Shown here piece by piece: positions 9,594 through 18,655 of a DNA stretch of 33,680 nt. The notes under the pieces are model-generated. The model worked only from the letters and a program-made list of their open reading frames with translations, was not told the origin of the DNA and did not search any database. This stretch comes from Coriobacteriales bacterium (GTDB lineage Bacteria > Actinomycetota > Coriobacteriia > Coriobacteriales > Atopobiaceae): positions 1 to 33,680 of the forward strand of contig JAUMWL010000012.1 of assembly GCA_030529665.1 (NCBI GenBank), in the 5' to 3' direction. Both the position numbers and the translations under genes were made by a program. Numbering within the stretch: the stretch's first letter is position 1; every line of letters begins with the position of its first letter.

Positions 9594-11000
9594 ATGAGCA
9601 AAAAACTCGCCATCAAACTACTTGTGGGCACCATAGCCACAGTACTCATTGCGCTTTGCCCGGTCTCACCGACGCACGCGCAAGCACAAGCGACCGTTCG
9701 CGGGCCAAAGTCTGCCGGAACCCCGGCGATAAAGAACGGCAAGCTCGTAGACAAGCGTGGCAAGCCCATCCAGCTACGAGGCGTAAGCACTCATGGGCTC
9801 GCATGGTTTCCCCAGTATGTAAACGACTCCTGCTTTAGACAGCTCCGCACAAAATGGGGTGCCAACGTTGTACGCCTAGCCCTATACACCCAAGAGTATG
9901 GAGGTTACTGCTCGGGAGGAAACAAGAGCGACCTCTTAGCGCTGGTAAAAGAAGGCGTGCGCCTTGCCACAAAGAACGACCTCTACGTTATTGTGGACTG
10001 GCACATCCTCTCCGACGGAGATCCCAACACTCATGTTAAGCAGGCCAAGTCGTTCTTTAAAAAGATCAGCGCCGAGTTTAAGGACAACAACAACGTCCTG
10101 TACGAAATCTGCAACGAGCCCAACGGCAGCACCTCGTGGAACGACATCAAGCGATACGCAAAAAAGGTCATCCCCACCATTCGCAAGAACAGCCCCAATG
10201 CCGTGGTGCTGGTGGGCACCCCCACATGGTCACAAGAAATAGACAAGGCCGTCGCAAGCCCACTCCCATATAAGAACGTTCTCTACACGTTGCACTTCTA
10301 TGCTGCCACACACAAAGACGACCTGCGCAACCGCATGGAGTCAGCCGTAAAGGGCGGGCTTCCCGTCTTCGTAAGCGAGTTTGGCATCTGTGACGCAAGT
10401 GGCAACGGCAGCATAGACAAGAGCTCGGCAAACGCATGGCTCAAGAGCATGAACAAGTTGGGCGTAAGTTGGTGCATGTGGAGCCTGTGCAACAAGGCCG
10501 AGGCAGCTTCCATCATAAAGAGCAGTTGCAAGAAGACCTCGGGCTTTGGGTCCAAGGACCTCTCCACCTCTGGCACGTGGCTGCTCAAGGCATTGGGCAG
10601 TGCTTCGGGCAAAGAATCGGGCAGCGCAAAAGCTGGCAAGGCAACGGGCACAGGAGGCTCGGGCACAAAGAGCAACGCGCAGCCGACGAGCTTTAACGTG
10701 GGCAACCTGCGTTGCAAGCTCACGCTCACAGGCTCATGGCCAGCAGACGGCAACAAGACATGCTATCAATACGAGCTCTCCATCACCAACAAAGGCTCTG
10801 CCCGCAAATCGTGGAGCGTGACGATTCCCTTTAGCAAGAAGGTCACGCTTGCCAACGGATGGAACGGCACGTATTCGGCCAAGGGAAGCAAGATCACCAT
10901 AAGGAACGCAGACTACAACGGGAGCCTTGGCAAGGGAGAGGCCGCAACCGGCATTGGGTTCCAGCTCACCTCCGCGTCCGGCCTCAAGCCAAACCCTTAG
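9594..11000 (+). CDS. Secreted endo-beta-1,4-glucanase, GH5 catalytic domain plus CBM2
   Basis: 468 residues. A Sec signal peptide (positive KK, hydrophobic 9-22, likely cleavage after THA at 29) is followed by a GH5 catalytic domain at about 40-335. The acid/base is E175 in YEICNEPNG and the nucleophile is E262 in FVSEFGICD; H137 (VDWH) and H234 (TLHFY) are further family residues. A Ser/Gly/Lys/Thr linker (338-362) leads to a C-terminal family 2 carbohydrate-binding module (about 365-464, with NGWNGTYS and NADYNGSLGKG). The family cuts internal bonds of cellulose or related beta-glucans outside the cell. Products could feed the GH1 enzymes after uptake. Translation starts at the ATG after GGAGAG, directly behind the palindromic hairpin. 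No cell-wall anchor motif was found. Confidence 0.93.
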   Translation: MSKKLAIKLLVGTIATVLIALCPVSPTHAQAQATVRGPKSAGTPAIKNGKLVDKRGKPIQLRGVSTHGLAWFPQYVNDSCFRQLRTKWGANVVRLALYTQEYGGYCSGGNKSDLLALVKEGVRLATKNDLYVIVDWHILSDGDPNTHVKQAKSFFKKISAEFKDNNNVLYEICNEPNGSTSWNDIKRYAKKVIPTIRKNSPNAVVLVGTPTWSQEIDKAVASPLPYKNVLYTLHFYAATHKDDLRNRMESAVKGGLPVFVSEFGICDASGNGSIDKSSANAWLKSMNKLGVSWCMWSLCNKAEAASIIKSSCKKTSGFGSKDLSTSGTWLLKALGSASGKESGSAKAGKATGTGGSGTKSNAQPTSFNVGNLRCKLTLTGSWPADGNKTCYQYELSITNKGSARKSWSVTIPFSKKVTLANGWNGTYSAKGSKITIRNADYNGSLGKGEAATGIGFQLTSASGLKPNP

Positions 11001-11166
11001 GTGCCACAAGACCGCCCACGCCCGTACGTGCAAAGCACCACGTGCGTCGCGGTTGTGACGAGTTTTCTTGCTACGCCGTCATTGCATCCGCAACGCATGA
11101 TAAAATAACTTGTGGGGATATTCACCAACACGGCTCATTACGGAACCGACCGCAAGGAGGCAAGCC

Positions 11167-12096
11167 ATGCGCTACATCGAGTTTGGAAGCAACAAGACCA
11201 AGGTATCGGAAGTGGTTCTGGGTGCCATGCGCATTTGGGACAAGACGCCCCTTGAGGTGGCCGACCTTATTGAGTGCGCGCTCGACTGCGGCATCAACGC
11301 CGTGGACACCGCACCCATCTATGGCCCGAGCGAAGGCATCCTGGGCAACGCCTTTGCCGCACGGCCTGGCCTGCGCGACCGTGTGTGGCTACAGACCAAG
11401 CTTGGCATTCGCAAGCATCCGCGCTTGGAGGCCAACTACTTTGACTTCTCGTACGAGCACATCATTGAGTCGGTGGAGGCGAGCCTTACCGCGCTGCACA
11501 CCGACCACATCGACTCCCTGCTGCTGCACCGTCCAGACGCCCTGATGGAGCCCACCGAGATTGCCCGCGCCTTTGACGAGCTCCACGCCGCTGGCAAGGT
11601 AATCGACTTTGGCGTGTCCAACCAAAACCCCGCCATGATGAAGCGCCTGGCACGAGTCATGCCGTTCCCGCTTGCCGCCAACCAGGTGCAGATCTCGGCA
11701 GCGTTTACACCCATGTTCGACGCCTTCTTTAACGCAAACATGGAAAACGACGCAGCCGTCATGCGCGATGGCGGCATCCTTGAGTATTGCGAGAGCCACA
11801 ACATGGCAATTCAGGCTTGGAGCGTCTTGCAGCACGGCTACTTTGGCGGCGTGTTCCTGGACGACCCCAACTACGAGGGCCTAAACGATGCGCTCGCCCG
11901 CATTGCCGCCGACCACAACACCACAAAGACGGCCGTTGCCATAAACTGGGTATTGCGCTACCCTGCCAAGATGCAGGCGCTTGTGGGCACCACACGTCCC
12001 GAGCGAATTCGCGAGAGCGCCGCCGCTTGCGACTGGCACATGAGCCGCGAGGAATGGTATGAGGTGTACCTCGGCGCCGGCCACAAGCTGCCCTAG
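11167..12096 (+). CDS. Aldo/keto reductase (YdhF-like)
   Basis: 309 residues, a cytoplasmic NADPH-dependent carbonyl reductase of the aldo/keto reductase superfamily. The catalytic tetrad is visible as D47 and Y52 (AVDTAPIYG), K78 (LQTKLGI) and H111 (LLLHRPD). SNQNP near residue 160 and the GTTRPERI segment near 280 are the usual substrate and cofactor-binding parts. The N-terminus MRYIEFGSNKTKVSEVVLGAM is typical. The ATG follows AGGAGG; the 19 extra codons upstream lack a site. It stands between the cellulase gene (166 bases away) and a strong hairpin terminator, so it is probably monocistronic. The physiological substrate cannot be told. Confidence 0.92.
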   Translation: MRYIEFGSNKTKVSEVVLGAMRIWDKTPLEVADLIECALDCGINAVDTAPIYGPSEGILGNAFAARPGLRDRVWLQTKLGIRKHPRLEANYFDFSYEHIIESVEASLTALHTDHIDSLLLHRPDALMEPTEIARAFDELHAAGKVIDFGVSNQNPAMMKRLARVMPFPLAANQVQISAAFTPMFDAFFNANMENDAAVMRDGGILEYCESHNMAIQAWSVLQHGYFGGVFLDDPNYEGLNDALARIAADHNTTKTAVAINWVLRYPAKMQALVGTTRPERIRESAAACDWHMSREEWYEVYLGAGHKLP

Positions 12097-12110
12097 CAGT
12101 AGTAAACGTG

Positions 12111-12158
12111 CGAGGGCCCGTCTTTCTGTGGCACGTGGCACAGAAAGACGGGCCCTCG
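12111..12158. terminator. Perfect 20-bp hairpin after the aldo/keto reductase gene
   Basis: CGAGGGCCCGTCTTTCTGTG (12111-12130) and its exact complement (12139-12158) enclose an 8-base loop. It starts 14 bases after the aldo/keto reductase stop codon and ends 13 bases before the AGAGGAGG site of the next gene. The perfect match argues for a functional terminator or attenuator, though no T run follows. Confidence 0.7.
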
Positions 12159-12179
12159 CCATCCCAGAGGAGGTTTGGC

Positions 12180-13130
12180 ATGAATAAGAGCGTTTTGGTT
12201 TCGCTGCCCCTTACCGACGCGCAGCGCAAGGAGTTTAAGAACCTCGTGCAGAATAAGGGCTACGCCATAGCGTTTGTATCGCCAAGCGAGGTTACCCAGT
12301 CAGACGTCGACGCAGCCTCCATAATTATTGGCAATCCTCCCACCCGCCTGCTGCATGCCTCGCCCTCCCTCGAGTGGCTGCAGACCTCCACCGCCGGCTA
12401 TGACCACCTGCTCGCACCGGACGTATTGCACAAGCACACAAGGCTCACCAATGCCACCGGAGCGTATGGCCAGGCCGTCTCGGAGCACATGCTGGCACAG
12501 CTCATGTGCCTTATGAAGAAGCTGCACCTCTACCGCGACAACCAGCCGCAAGGCGTGTGGCGCGACGAAGGGCCGGTCACCTCGCTGGTGGATGCTCAGG
12601 TGCTCGTTCTGGGCGCGGGTGACGTGGGCACGTGCTTTGCACGTCTGGTCCACGTGCTCGGTGCGCACGTAACGGGCATGCGGCGCACCCCCGTACCGGT
12701 CGCGGCCCCCTTTGAGCGCATGATAACCCCGGACGGCCTTGTAGACGTGCTCCCCCACATGGATGTGGTAGCCAGCGTGCTGCCCAGCTCGCCCCAGACC
12801 AGGGGCTTGGCAAACCAGGAGTTCTTTGCCAGCATGAAGAAGGGCTCGTTCTTCCTCAACGTCGGCAGGGGCGATCTGGTGGATACGGACGCCCTCTGCC
12901 AAGCCCTCGCATCCGGCCACCTAGCCGGTGCGGCCCTAGACGTTACGAACCCCGAGCCACTGCCCACCGACCACCCGCTCTGGCAGCACAAAAACGCCCT
13001 CGTAACGCCCCACATCGCCGGTTGGTGGCACTTGCAGGCCACCGTGGATAACGTGGTGCGCATATGCCTGGACAACCTTGGCGCGTACTTTGCGGACGAG
13101 CAGCTGGTAAACGAGGTATCGCGCGGATAG
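12180..13130 (+). CDS. D-isomer-specific 2-hydroxyacid dehydrogenase
   Basis: 316 residues. The NAD-binding Rossmann motif is VLVLGAGDVG (141-150) followed by GMRRT. Catalytic residues are R230 (NVGRGDLVD), E259 (NPEPLP) and H278 (TPHIAGWW), the complete set for this family. Members reduce 2-keto acids to D-2-hydroxy acids or act in reverse; the glyoxylate/hydroxypyruvate reductase-like subgroup is the nearest by eye. The ATG follows AGAGGAGG; the longer reading frame starts inside the upstream hairpin and is rejected. It is downstream of the hairpin terminator and convergent with the BMP gene 25 bases away. Substrate unknown. Confidence 0.92.
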   Translation: MNKSVLVSLPLTDAQRKEFKNLVQNKGYAIAFVSPSEVTQSDVDAASIIIGNPPTRLLHASPSLEWLQTSTAGYDHLLAPDVLHKHTRLTNATGAYGQAVSEHMLAQLMCLMKKLHLYRDNQPQGVWRDEGPVTSLVDAQVLVLGAGDVGTCFARLVHVLGAHVTGMRRTPVPVAAPFERMITPDGLVDVLPHMDVVASVLPSSPQTRGLANQEFFASMKKGSFFLNVGRGDLVDTDALCQALASGHLAGAALDVTNPEPLPTDHPLWQHKNALVTPHIAGWWHLQATVDNVVRICLDNLGAYFADEQLVNEVSRG

Positions 13131-13155
13131 GTGGCACGCCATTTACGGCCAGGAG

Positions 13156-14358
13156 TTACACCACCGTGATGACGTCCTCGAGCACGTAGCAGAAGGAGGG
13201 GGCGGACGCGCTCGCATTCTCTTGGTAGCCCTGGGAAAGGTCGCAGGTGTCCGAGGGCTTGCTTGGGTTAACCCCCACGTAATCGCCCTTGAAAACGTCC
13301 ACCCTGCCTCTCCTCAGCCCGTCGATGGCTGCCTCCATGGCCTCCTCGGCCCCCTCTGGAGCAGCAAGCGCGTTGAGGTCGAGCATCTGGACCCAGTCCT
13401 TGTCAAATCCAGCACCTGCATCCTTGCCGTGGATGTTGGCGCTCACGTTGTCCTCTATGTCCACGCCCTGCAACACGGCATCGGCCGCAGCGAGCACGTA
13501 GGGCGACCAGTTGATGCGCGTACACACCAACGCCATGGTGGGTGCCGACTCGGCCATGCTCTCGTTGTAGCCCACGTGGTAGACCTCGCGCGTTGCCGAC
13601 GCCTCCTCGCAGGCGAGCGCTGGGCCAATGGTGTTGGTGGATTGCGAGATCACCACGCACCCATCCTCTATAAACCGCTCCGCGCACTCCTTCTCGGCCG
13701 CGTAGCTTGACCACGAGTTCATGTAACTCACTTCCATGGTGGCAGTTGGCACCACCGAGCGCACGCCCAGCAAGAAGGCCGTGTACGCCGAGATGTTCTC
13801 GGCCGACTCAAACGCGGCTACATAGCCAACCTTTGCCGCGTTGGCGTCCACCAGCCCGCGATCGATCATCTGTTGAATCTTTAGACCGGCCACCACGCCC
13901 GACACATAGCGTCCCTCATAGATGTGCCCCATAAAGGTGTGGTAGTTGTCCAGCACCGGCTCGGTGTTGGCGTTGGTGCACGTTGCCTGGCAAAACTGCA
14001 CCTTGGGGTGCTCGGCAGCAATGCGCTTTGCGGCCTTTCCGTAGTCCCAACTGGTGGTAAAAATAAGGTCGCACTTGTTGTCCACGAGCGCAAGGATGGC
14101 TTCCTCCCCGTCCTCGTCTGCCACGTTGCTCTGAACCTCGATCTCCACACGGTCGCCGTATGCGGACTTCAGCGCTCGCTGGGCAACCATAAAGTTGTAG
14201 GTATACGGCTCGGTCTCGTCACCGTCGTACACGAAGCCCACCTTTATGCTCTCCCTGGCATGGCTCACCTGCCTAAAGGCGCTCACGCCCACCGCGCATG
14301 CCAGCACCATGCACACGCTCACGGCCATGCTCACAATGTCGGTACGCCCTAGCCTCAT
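13156..14358 (-). CDS. BMP-family (Bmp/PnrA-like) substrate-binding protein
   Basis: 400 residues. The N-terminus has a hydrophobic export segment, and VLAC at 18-21 fits a loose lipobox, so it may be lipid-anchored at C21. After it, IKVGFVYDGDETEPYTYN, CDLIFTTSWDYGKAA, YEGRYVSGVVAGL and VYHVGYNESM follow the order of the basic membrane protein family (PF02608). Characterised members bind purine nucleosides for ABC uptake. No permease or ATPase is adjacent. Instead the start codon overlaps the stop codon of the propeller/HD-GYP receptor gene (ATGA), with GGAGG inside that gene, so the two are translationally coupled. I infer a ligand-presenting partner for the receptor. The ligand is unproven. 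Confidence 0.87.
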   Translation of the reverse strand: MRLGRTDIVSMAVSVCMVLACAVGVSAFRQVSHARESIKVGFVYDGDETEPYTYNFMVAQRALKSAYGDRVEIEVQSNVADEDGEEAILALVDNKCDLIFTTSWDYGKAAKRIAAEHPKVQFCQATCTNANTEPVLDNYHTFMGHIYEGRYVSGVVAGLKIQQMIDRGLVDANAAKVGYVAAFESAENISAYTAFLLGVRSVVPTATMEVSYMNSWSSYAAEKECAERFIEDGCVVISQSTNTIGPALACEEASATREVYHVGYNESMAESAPTMALVCTRINWSPYVLAAADAVLQGVDIEDNVSANIHGKDAGAGFDKDWVQMLDLNALAAPEGAEEAMEAAIDGLRRGRVDVFKGDYVGVNPSKPSDTCDLSQGYQENASASAPSFCYVLEDVITVV

Positions 14359-17300
14359 GCGTCCTCCCCCTCCAAGCTGGTGCCGTTGAGGATGTGGTCT
14401 ATCTTGCCCTCGTCGATGAGCCGCAACATTATGGTGGCAATCTCTGGGTCAAACTGCTTGCCTTTGCCACGCTCGAGCTCGCCTAACACGTAGCCCATGT
14501 CCTGCTTCTGGCGATACACGCGGTTTTGCGTCATGGCGTCAAAGGCATCGGCCACCGCGATTATGCGTCCATACAAGGGAATCTTTTGGCCCGCAATGCC
14601 GGTTACGTATCCGCTTCCATCGTAGCGCTCGTGATGGTAAAGCGCACCCTCCACCACATGGTCGATCATGGTAAAGTCCTTGAGGATCTCGGCCCCACGC
14701 GAGACGTGCGTCTTCATGACGGCGTACTCCTCGTCCGTAAGGCGGCCCGGCTTGTTGAGGATGCGGTCGGGAATGCCAATCTTTCCAATGTCGTGCAGAA
14801 GCGCCGCCTTGCGCAGGTTCTCGCACTCGTCCTCGGTAAAGCCAAGCTCGCGCGCCAGCAAAACGGAGTACTGCGAGACGCGATGGGAGTGCTGGCTGGT
14901 GTTTCCGTCCTTGGCGTCCACCGCGCGCGCGATTGAGATGACCGTTTGGTCGGCCATCTGGATCTGGCGGTGCGCAAGGTCGAGCTCGCGCTGCTGGAGC
15001 TCCAAGCGCCTCTGCACGGTGGAACGCGCAACGTACCAGGTAAACCAGGCAATGGCAAGACCGGCCACCACAAAGACGTATGCCATGAACCATGGGTTGT
15101 CATAGATCATGGGGGCCTTGCGCAGCTGGTAGGAGCTCGTCTCCAAAACGCTTCCATCGTTTCCCAGCACGCTGAGCACAAACGTGTAGTCGCCCGACTC
15201 AATGTTGGTGTAGCTTATTACCCCCAGCTCGCTCTTGCGCACGCGCGTGGGCTTGGCGTCGTAGCCAACGAGCTGGTAGCTCACGTAGGGGTCGTCAAGC
15301 GTGTACGATATGACCTCGGGGTCTATGTCCATGCGCTGGGTGTCCTGCGCTATGGAAAAGGGCACGCCGCGCTCCAAGTGGTGCTCCACGCCGTCAAGGC
15401 TGATGGTAGGGACCTTCATGTGATACGAGCGTTTTGCCTGCGAGTAGTCATGCGTGTCGAGCCTAAAGGTCCCCTTGTCGGTACACACGTACAGCATGCC
15501 CTGCTCGTCCAGGTGATTCCACGAGTTGGCGGTAATGGACGCGCCGAGGCCAAACTTCCTGTCCAAGAGGTCCGTGCGCAGAGGGCTCACGCTGCCGATG
15601 AGGTCGGTCTCGCGCATTACGTATATGCCGGCGCTGCTGAGCACGAGCACCTCGCCATCCACCCCCGGCTGCACGTCAAAGTTGTTGAAGTAGGGAAACG
15701 CCTCCAGCGCACGCACCGTCTTGTCTGGCTCCATGTAGCAAAGGCCGTTGCTCGTCACCACATACAGGCCCTCGGCATTGACGGCCGGGGCTATGCGCAA
15801 GATGATGTTGGAGGTAAGCCCGTCACCCACCGTCTTGCGCCATGCCGGCTTGCCGTCGCGAATGGCCACGATGCCATCACCGTCGGTGCCGCAGAGCACG
15901 GTGCCGTCGTCCATGACATAGAAGGACAGCACCTGCGAGCTGCTAAAGCTAGACCCGTAGGGTATTGTTTGCAGCACCTTGCCATCGCGAATGCGCGCCA
16001 CGCACGTGTCGCCCGAGGCAACTATGGTACCGTCCTTTGCCTCCACGCACGTGCGTACGCGGTCCGAGAACGCATGGTCCTTGTCATCGAAGCTCTGCAC
16101 GCCTAGGTCAGGCGAAACGTCCAGAAGGCCCTTGCCATACGTGCACACCCACAAGTGGTCCTGTGAGTCCACGTACGTGCAGCGGACCCTGGTTCCCTCC
16201 AGCAGCGACGAGAGGTCGTTGTGCACCTCCACGCCACGCTGCAAGTCTATGATGTCGAGCCCTTCGTCGGTTCCCACGTACAGCAGATCCTGCCACATGA
16301 CGGTGGAGTTAACCACGTCGCGGGAAATCCCCGCCATCTCGTACAGGTCGCTAAACGTGGAGCGGGTCATCTTTAGCACGCCAAGACGCGACGAGGTAAA
16401 CCAGTAGTTGCCCTGATAGTCCACGATCATGCGGTCAATGGAGTTGTTGAACTCTCCCGTGTGGATGATGGTGTAGTCGCCACCGGGTACAAAGACACCC
16501 ACCCCGTTGTCCGCGCAGCCAAACATAATGCCGTCTTTGGTAAGGGTGAGGCTGTTTATCTCTTGCAGCCCCTCAAACACGAGCTTGTCCTGGACCTTAA
16601 ACGAACCGCCCGAAATGTCATACACATAGGCGACGCCCTCGGAGGTGCCCACGTACAACCTGCCCTTGTCGTCAAACAGGCAGCACGTGTACGTGCCCGT
16701 TCCCTCCTCGCCGACGAGCGACGTCCTCATCTGCACCCTGGCGTTGCTCATAACAAAGAGCTCACCGGACGAGGTCACCGCCGCCACATGGCCATCGTTG
16801 TCGGCAGACAGGCTGTGGGCGTAGTTGGCCTCCGCGATCTGCCTTACCATCTTTATGCCAGCGTTGAGCCTAAAGACCTGCAGCGCGTCGGACGTGCCCA
16901 CGTAGTAGGTGCCGTCGGAGCTACGCACGATGCCGCGCACGGAGTTGGAAGGCAGGCCGTCCTGTGTGTCTATAACGGTGCTTACCTGCTCCTCCACGCA
17001 CAGAGAGAGGCCGTTGTCGTTGGTACCGATCCACAACCTGCCCTCCTCGTCCACGTACATGCAGTTGACGTTCTTTACCGAGTCAAAGTCTCCCATGAGC
17101 CTAAACTCGCGGCCGTTGTAGCGATACAGGCCCGCATAGGTTCCAATCCACAGGATTCCGTCCTTGGTCTGGGCGATGTCGTTGGCCTCGCCACAGGGCA
17201 GCCCGTTGTCGCTGCTGTAGGTCTCCTGCACAAAGGAGTAGAAGTCGATGCCGTCCGTGGTGCCGTCTTTCGACGCCGCAAACGCCCGCGTTGGCAAGCC

Positions 17301-17951
17301 CGCCAGCAGCAAGAGAACAACGAGCAACGTCAGCACGCCAGGGGCCTTGGAGCCCAAGGCGCGGCTGGCAGTCCCGTCCCCGCCGCCACCGGACGCGTCC
17401 CTGTTGTGCCTGCCCCCCATCTTGTCCATGAGCCGCACCGCCAAGAAGAGCAGCGACAACGTGATGACCTTGTCAACAAAGTCCAGGTAGAACTGGCCAA
17501 TAAAGGAGCACAGCCACAAGGGACACCCGTAATGCGTCAGGAGGTCTATGACGCCGTCTCCCCACATGTTGTTGGTGTACCCGTTGTAAAAGAGGATGTT
17601 GAGCGGGGCTGAGAAGGCAACGGACGCCAAGGCCGCAACCGAACCCGTTGTCATGGCGCCAAAGAACGACTTGAGGTAGCCGCGTTGGGACAAGACGCCC
17701 ACGGCAAGTCCGAGCACAATCGCAGTGATCCCGTACCAAAACGATCCGTGCTGCAACAAGGTGCAGATGGTGTTGACCGCAAGGCCCGCCACCGCTCCAG
17801 GTATGGGCCCAAACAGATACGCGACGAACACGATGCCTATGGAATCAAGCCATAGCGGGAGCTGCAACCATGCCGCGAGCAATCGTCCGCCAACCGAAAC
17901 CGCCACACAAAGGGCCGTGATAGCCGCCGCCACTCTTTCTGCCTTGCCCAT
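14355..17951 (-). CDS. Membrane receptor: transporter-like domain, beta-propeller, Y_Y_Y-like domain, HD-GYP
   Basis: 1198 residues. Residues 1-175 form five or six membrane helices resembling an ECF-transporter S component (LPLWLDSIGIVFVAYLFGPI). A low-complexity linker (185-200) leads to another hydrophobic helix ending in RAFA (205-225), which would put the next part outside. Residues about 240-900 contain two-component-regulator propeller repeats (ILWIGTYAGLYRYNG, RLWIGTNDNGLSL, YYVGTSDALQVFR), then a Y_Y_Y-like sandwich, a membrane helix (FMAYVFVVAGLAIAWF), a coiled coil and a C-terminal HD-GYP domain (HDIGKIGIPDRILNKPG near 1053). HD-GYP domains degrade c-di-GMP; the metal ligands HD, H and HHE are present, but GYP reads GYV. 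Start at the ATG behind GGGAGGG; the frame continues upstream only through folE. Signal and output target unknown. Confidence 0.88.
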   Translation of the reverse strand: MGKAERVAAAITALCVAVSVGGRLLAAWLQLPLWLDSIGIVFVAYLFGPIPGAVAGLAVNTICTLLQHGSFWYGITAIVLGLAVGVLSQRGYLKSFFGAMTTGSVAALASVAFSAPLNILFYNGYTNNMWGDGVIDLLTHYGCPLWLCSFIGQFYLDFVDKVITLSLLFLAVRLMDKMGGRHNRDASGGGGDGTASRALGSKAPGVLTLLVVLLLLAGLPTRAFAASKDGTTDGIDFYSFVQETYSSDNGLPCGEANDIAQTKDGILWIGTYAGLYRYNGREFRLMGDFDSVKNVNCMYVDEEGRLWIGTNDNGLSLCVEEQVSTVIDTQDGLPSNSVRGIVRSSDGTYYVGTSDALQVFRLNAGIKMVRQIAEANYAHSLSADNDGHVAAVTSSGELFVMSNARVQMRTSLVGEEGTGTYTCCLFDDKGRLYVGTSEGVAYVYDISGGSFKVQDKLVFEGLQEINSLTLTKDGIMFGCADNGVGVFVPGGDYTIIHTGEFNNSIDRMIVDYQGNYWFTSSRLGVLKMTRSTFSDLYEMAGISRDVVNSTVMWQDLLYVGTDEGLDIIDLQRGVEVHNDLSSLLEGTRVRCTYVDSQDHLWVCTYGKGLLDVSPDLGVQSFDDKDHAFSDRVRTCVEAKDGTIVASGDTCVARIRDGKVLQTIPYGSSFSSSQVLSFYVMDDGTVLCGTDGDGIVAIRDGKPAWRKTVGDGLTSNIILRIAPAVNAEGLYVVTSNGLCYMEPDKTVRALEAFPYFNNFDVQPGVDGEVLVLSSAGIYVMRETDLIGSVSPLRTDLLDRKFGLGASITANSWNHLDEQGMLYVCTDKGTFRLDTHDYSQAKRSYHMKVPTISLDGVEHHLERGVPFSIAQDTQRMDIDPEVISYTLDDPYVSYQLVGYDAKPTRVRKSELGVISYTNIESGDYTFVLSVLGNDGSVLETSSYQLRKAPMIYDNPWFMAYVFVVAGLAIAWFTWYVARSTVQRRLELQQRELDLAHRQIQMADQTVISIARAVDAKDGNTSQHSHRVSQYSVLLARELGFTEDECENLRKAALLHDIGKIGIPDRILNKPGRLTDEEYAVMKTHVSRGAEILKDFTMIDHVVEGALYHHERYDGSGYVTGIAGQKIPLYGRIIAVADAFDAMTQNRVYRQKQDMGYVLGELERGKGKQFDPEIATIMLRLIDEGKIDHILNGTSLEGEDA

Positions 17952-17995
17952 ACAGTCGCCGTCCCTCCCACATACCATGCGGAACAAGCCTGGGT

Positions 17996-18565
17996 TTAAT
18001 CGCGCAGCAACGCCATGGCCTCCACCCGCAGGGCTGAGTCCTCCTTGAAGCACCCACCATACACGTTTGTGATCGTGTGTGCCTCGGGCTTCTTTATGCC
18101 GCGCGCCGTCATGCAAGAGTGCTTGCCCTTTACCAGCACGATCACGTCCTCGGTGCCCAGCACCTCGCCCAGCACGTCCCAGATGTCTTGGGTAATGCGC
18201 TCCTGCAGTTGAAGTCGCTTGGCGCACGTCTCGGCTATGCGAGCGATCTTGGAAAGCCCAATCACCTTGCCGTTGGGGATGTAGCACACGCTCACCCGCA
18301 TGTCGTACATAAGCGCCAGGTGGTGCTCGCAAAACGAGAACACCGGAACGTCGCGCTCCACCACCATGCCGTCCGAGTCGGACGAGAAGCACTTGCCAAA
18401 CATCTGCGCCACCTGATGGTTGGTGTAGTTCATACCATCTAGCAGCTCGGCCATCATGCCTGCAAAGCGCTTTGGCGTCTCGACCAGACCCTCGCGCCGG
18501 GGGTCGTCACCAATCGCCTCAATAATTATGCGGGCCGCCTTCTCGAGGGCAACTTGATCAATCAT
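17996..18565 (-). CDS. folE: GTP cyclohydrolase I
   Basis: 189 residues, the usual length without an N-terminal extension. The enzyme converts GTP to 7,8-dihydroneopterin triphosphate, the first step to tetrahydrofolate. Zinc ligands C79, H82 (FSFCEHHLALM) and C151 (KGKHSCMTARG) are present, along with GKVIGLSKIARIAE and RLQLQERIT, the family signatures. I choose the ATG at 18565 (MIDQVALEKA) with AAAGGTG ahead; an upstream TTG at 18589 is too close to its GGAG. A TATAAC box on the minus strand near 18600 may be its -10. It lies 44 bases upstream of the receptor gene on the same strand and may be cotranscribed with it. No other folate genes are near. Confidence 0.95.
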   Translation of the reverse strand: MIDQVALEKAARIIIEAIGDDPRREGLVETPKRFAGMMAELLDGMNYTNHQVAQMFGKCFSSDSDGMVVERDVPVFSFCEHHLALMYDMRVSVCYIPNGKVIGLSKIARIAETCAKRLQLQERITQDIWDVLGEVLGTEDVIVLVKGKHSCMTARGIKKPEAHTITNVYGGCFKEDSALRVEAMALLRD

Positions 18566-18622
18566 CGCACGCACCTTTGTTTGGGCCAAACTCCTTTAGT
18601 TATACCACGTCGCGCGGCACAA

Positions 18623-18655
18623 GTGAGTCAAAAGGGGTAACCCCTTTCTGCTCAC
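18623..18655 (-). terminator. Hairpin terminator after the FAD oxidoreductase gene
   Basis: GTGAG...AAAGGGGT (18623-18638) pairs with ACCCCTTT...CTCAC (18640-18655), 13 of 16 positions. On the minus strand the inner stem ends in CCCCTTTT, as in a rho-independent terminator, and it overlaps the stop codon of the FAD gene. A sequence-related hairpin is at 20987-21035. Confidence 0.7.

Noticed and set aside
14946-16106. Long plus-strand frame opposite the propeller gene, and similar ones at 5705-6742, 7643-9118 and 18982-19911
   Set aside because: They are antisense shadows of well-supported genes, a codon-position effect of GC-rich DNA, and have no start signals or motifs.
17952-18392. N-terminal extension of the HD-GYP receptor
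   Set aside because: It is the out-of-frame shadow of folE, and its composition (Arg/Gly-rich, no family features) is noncoding-like.
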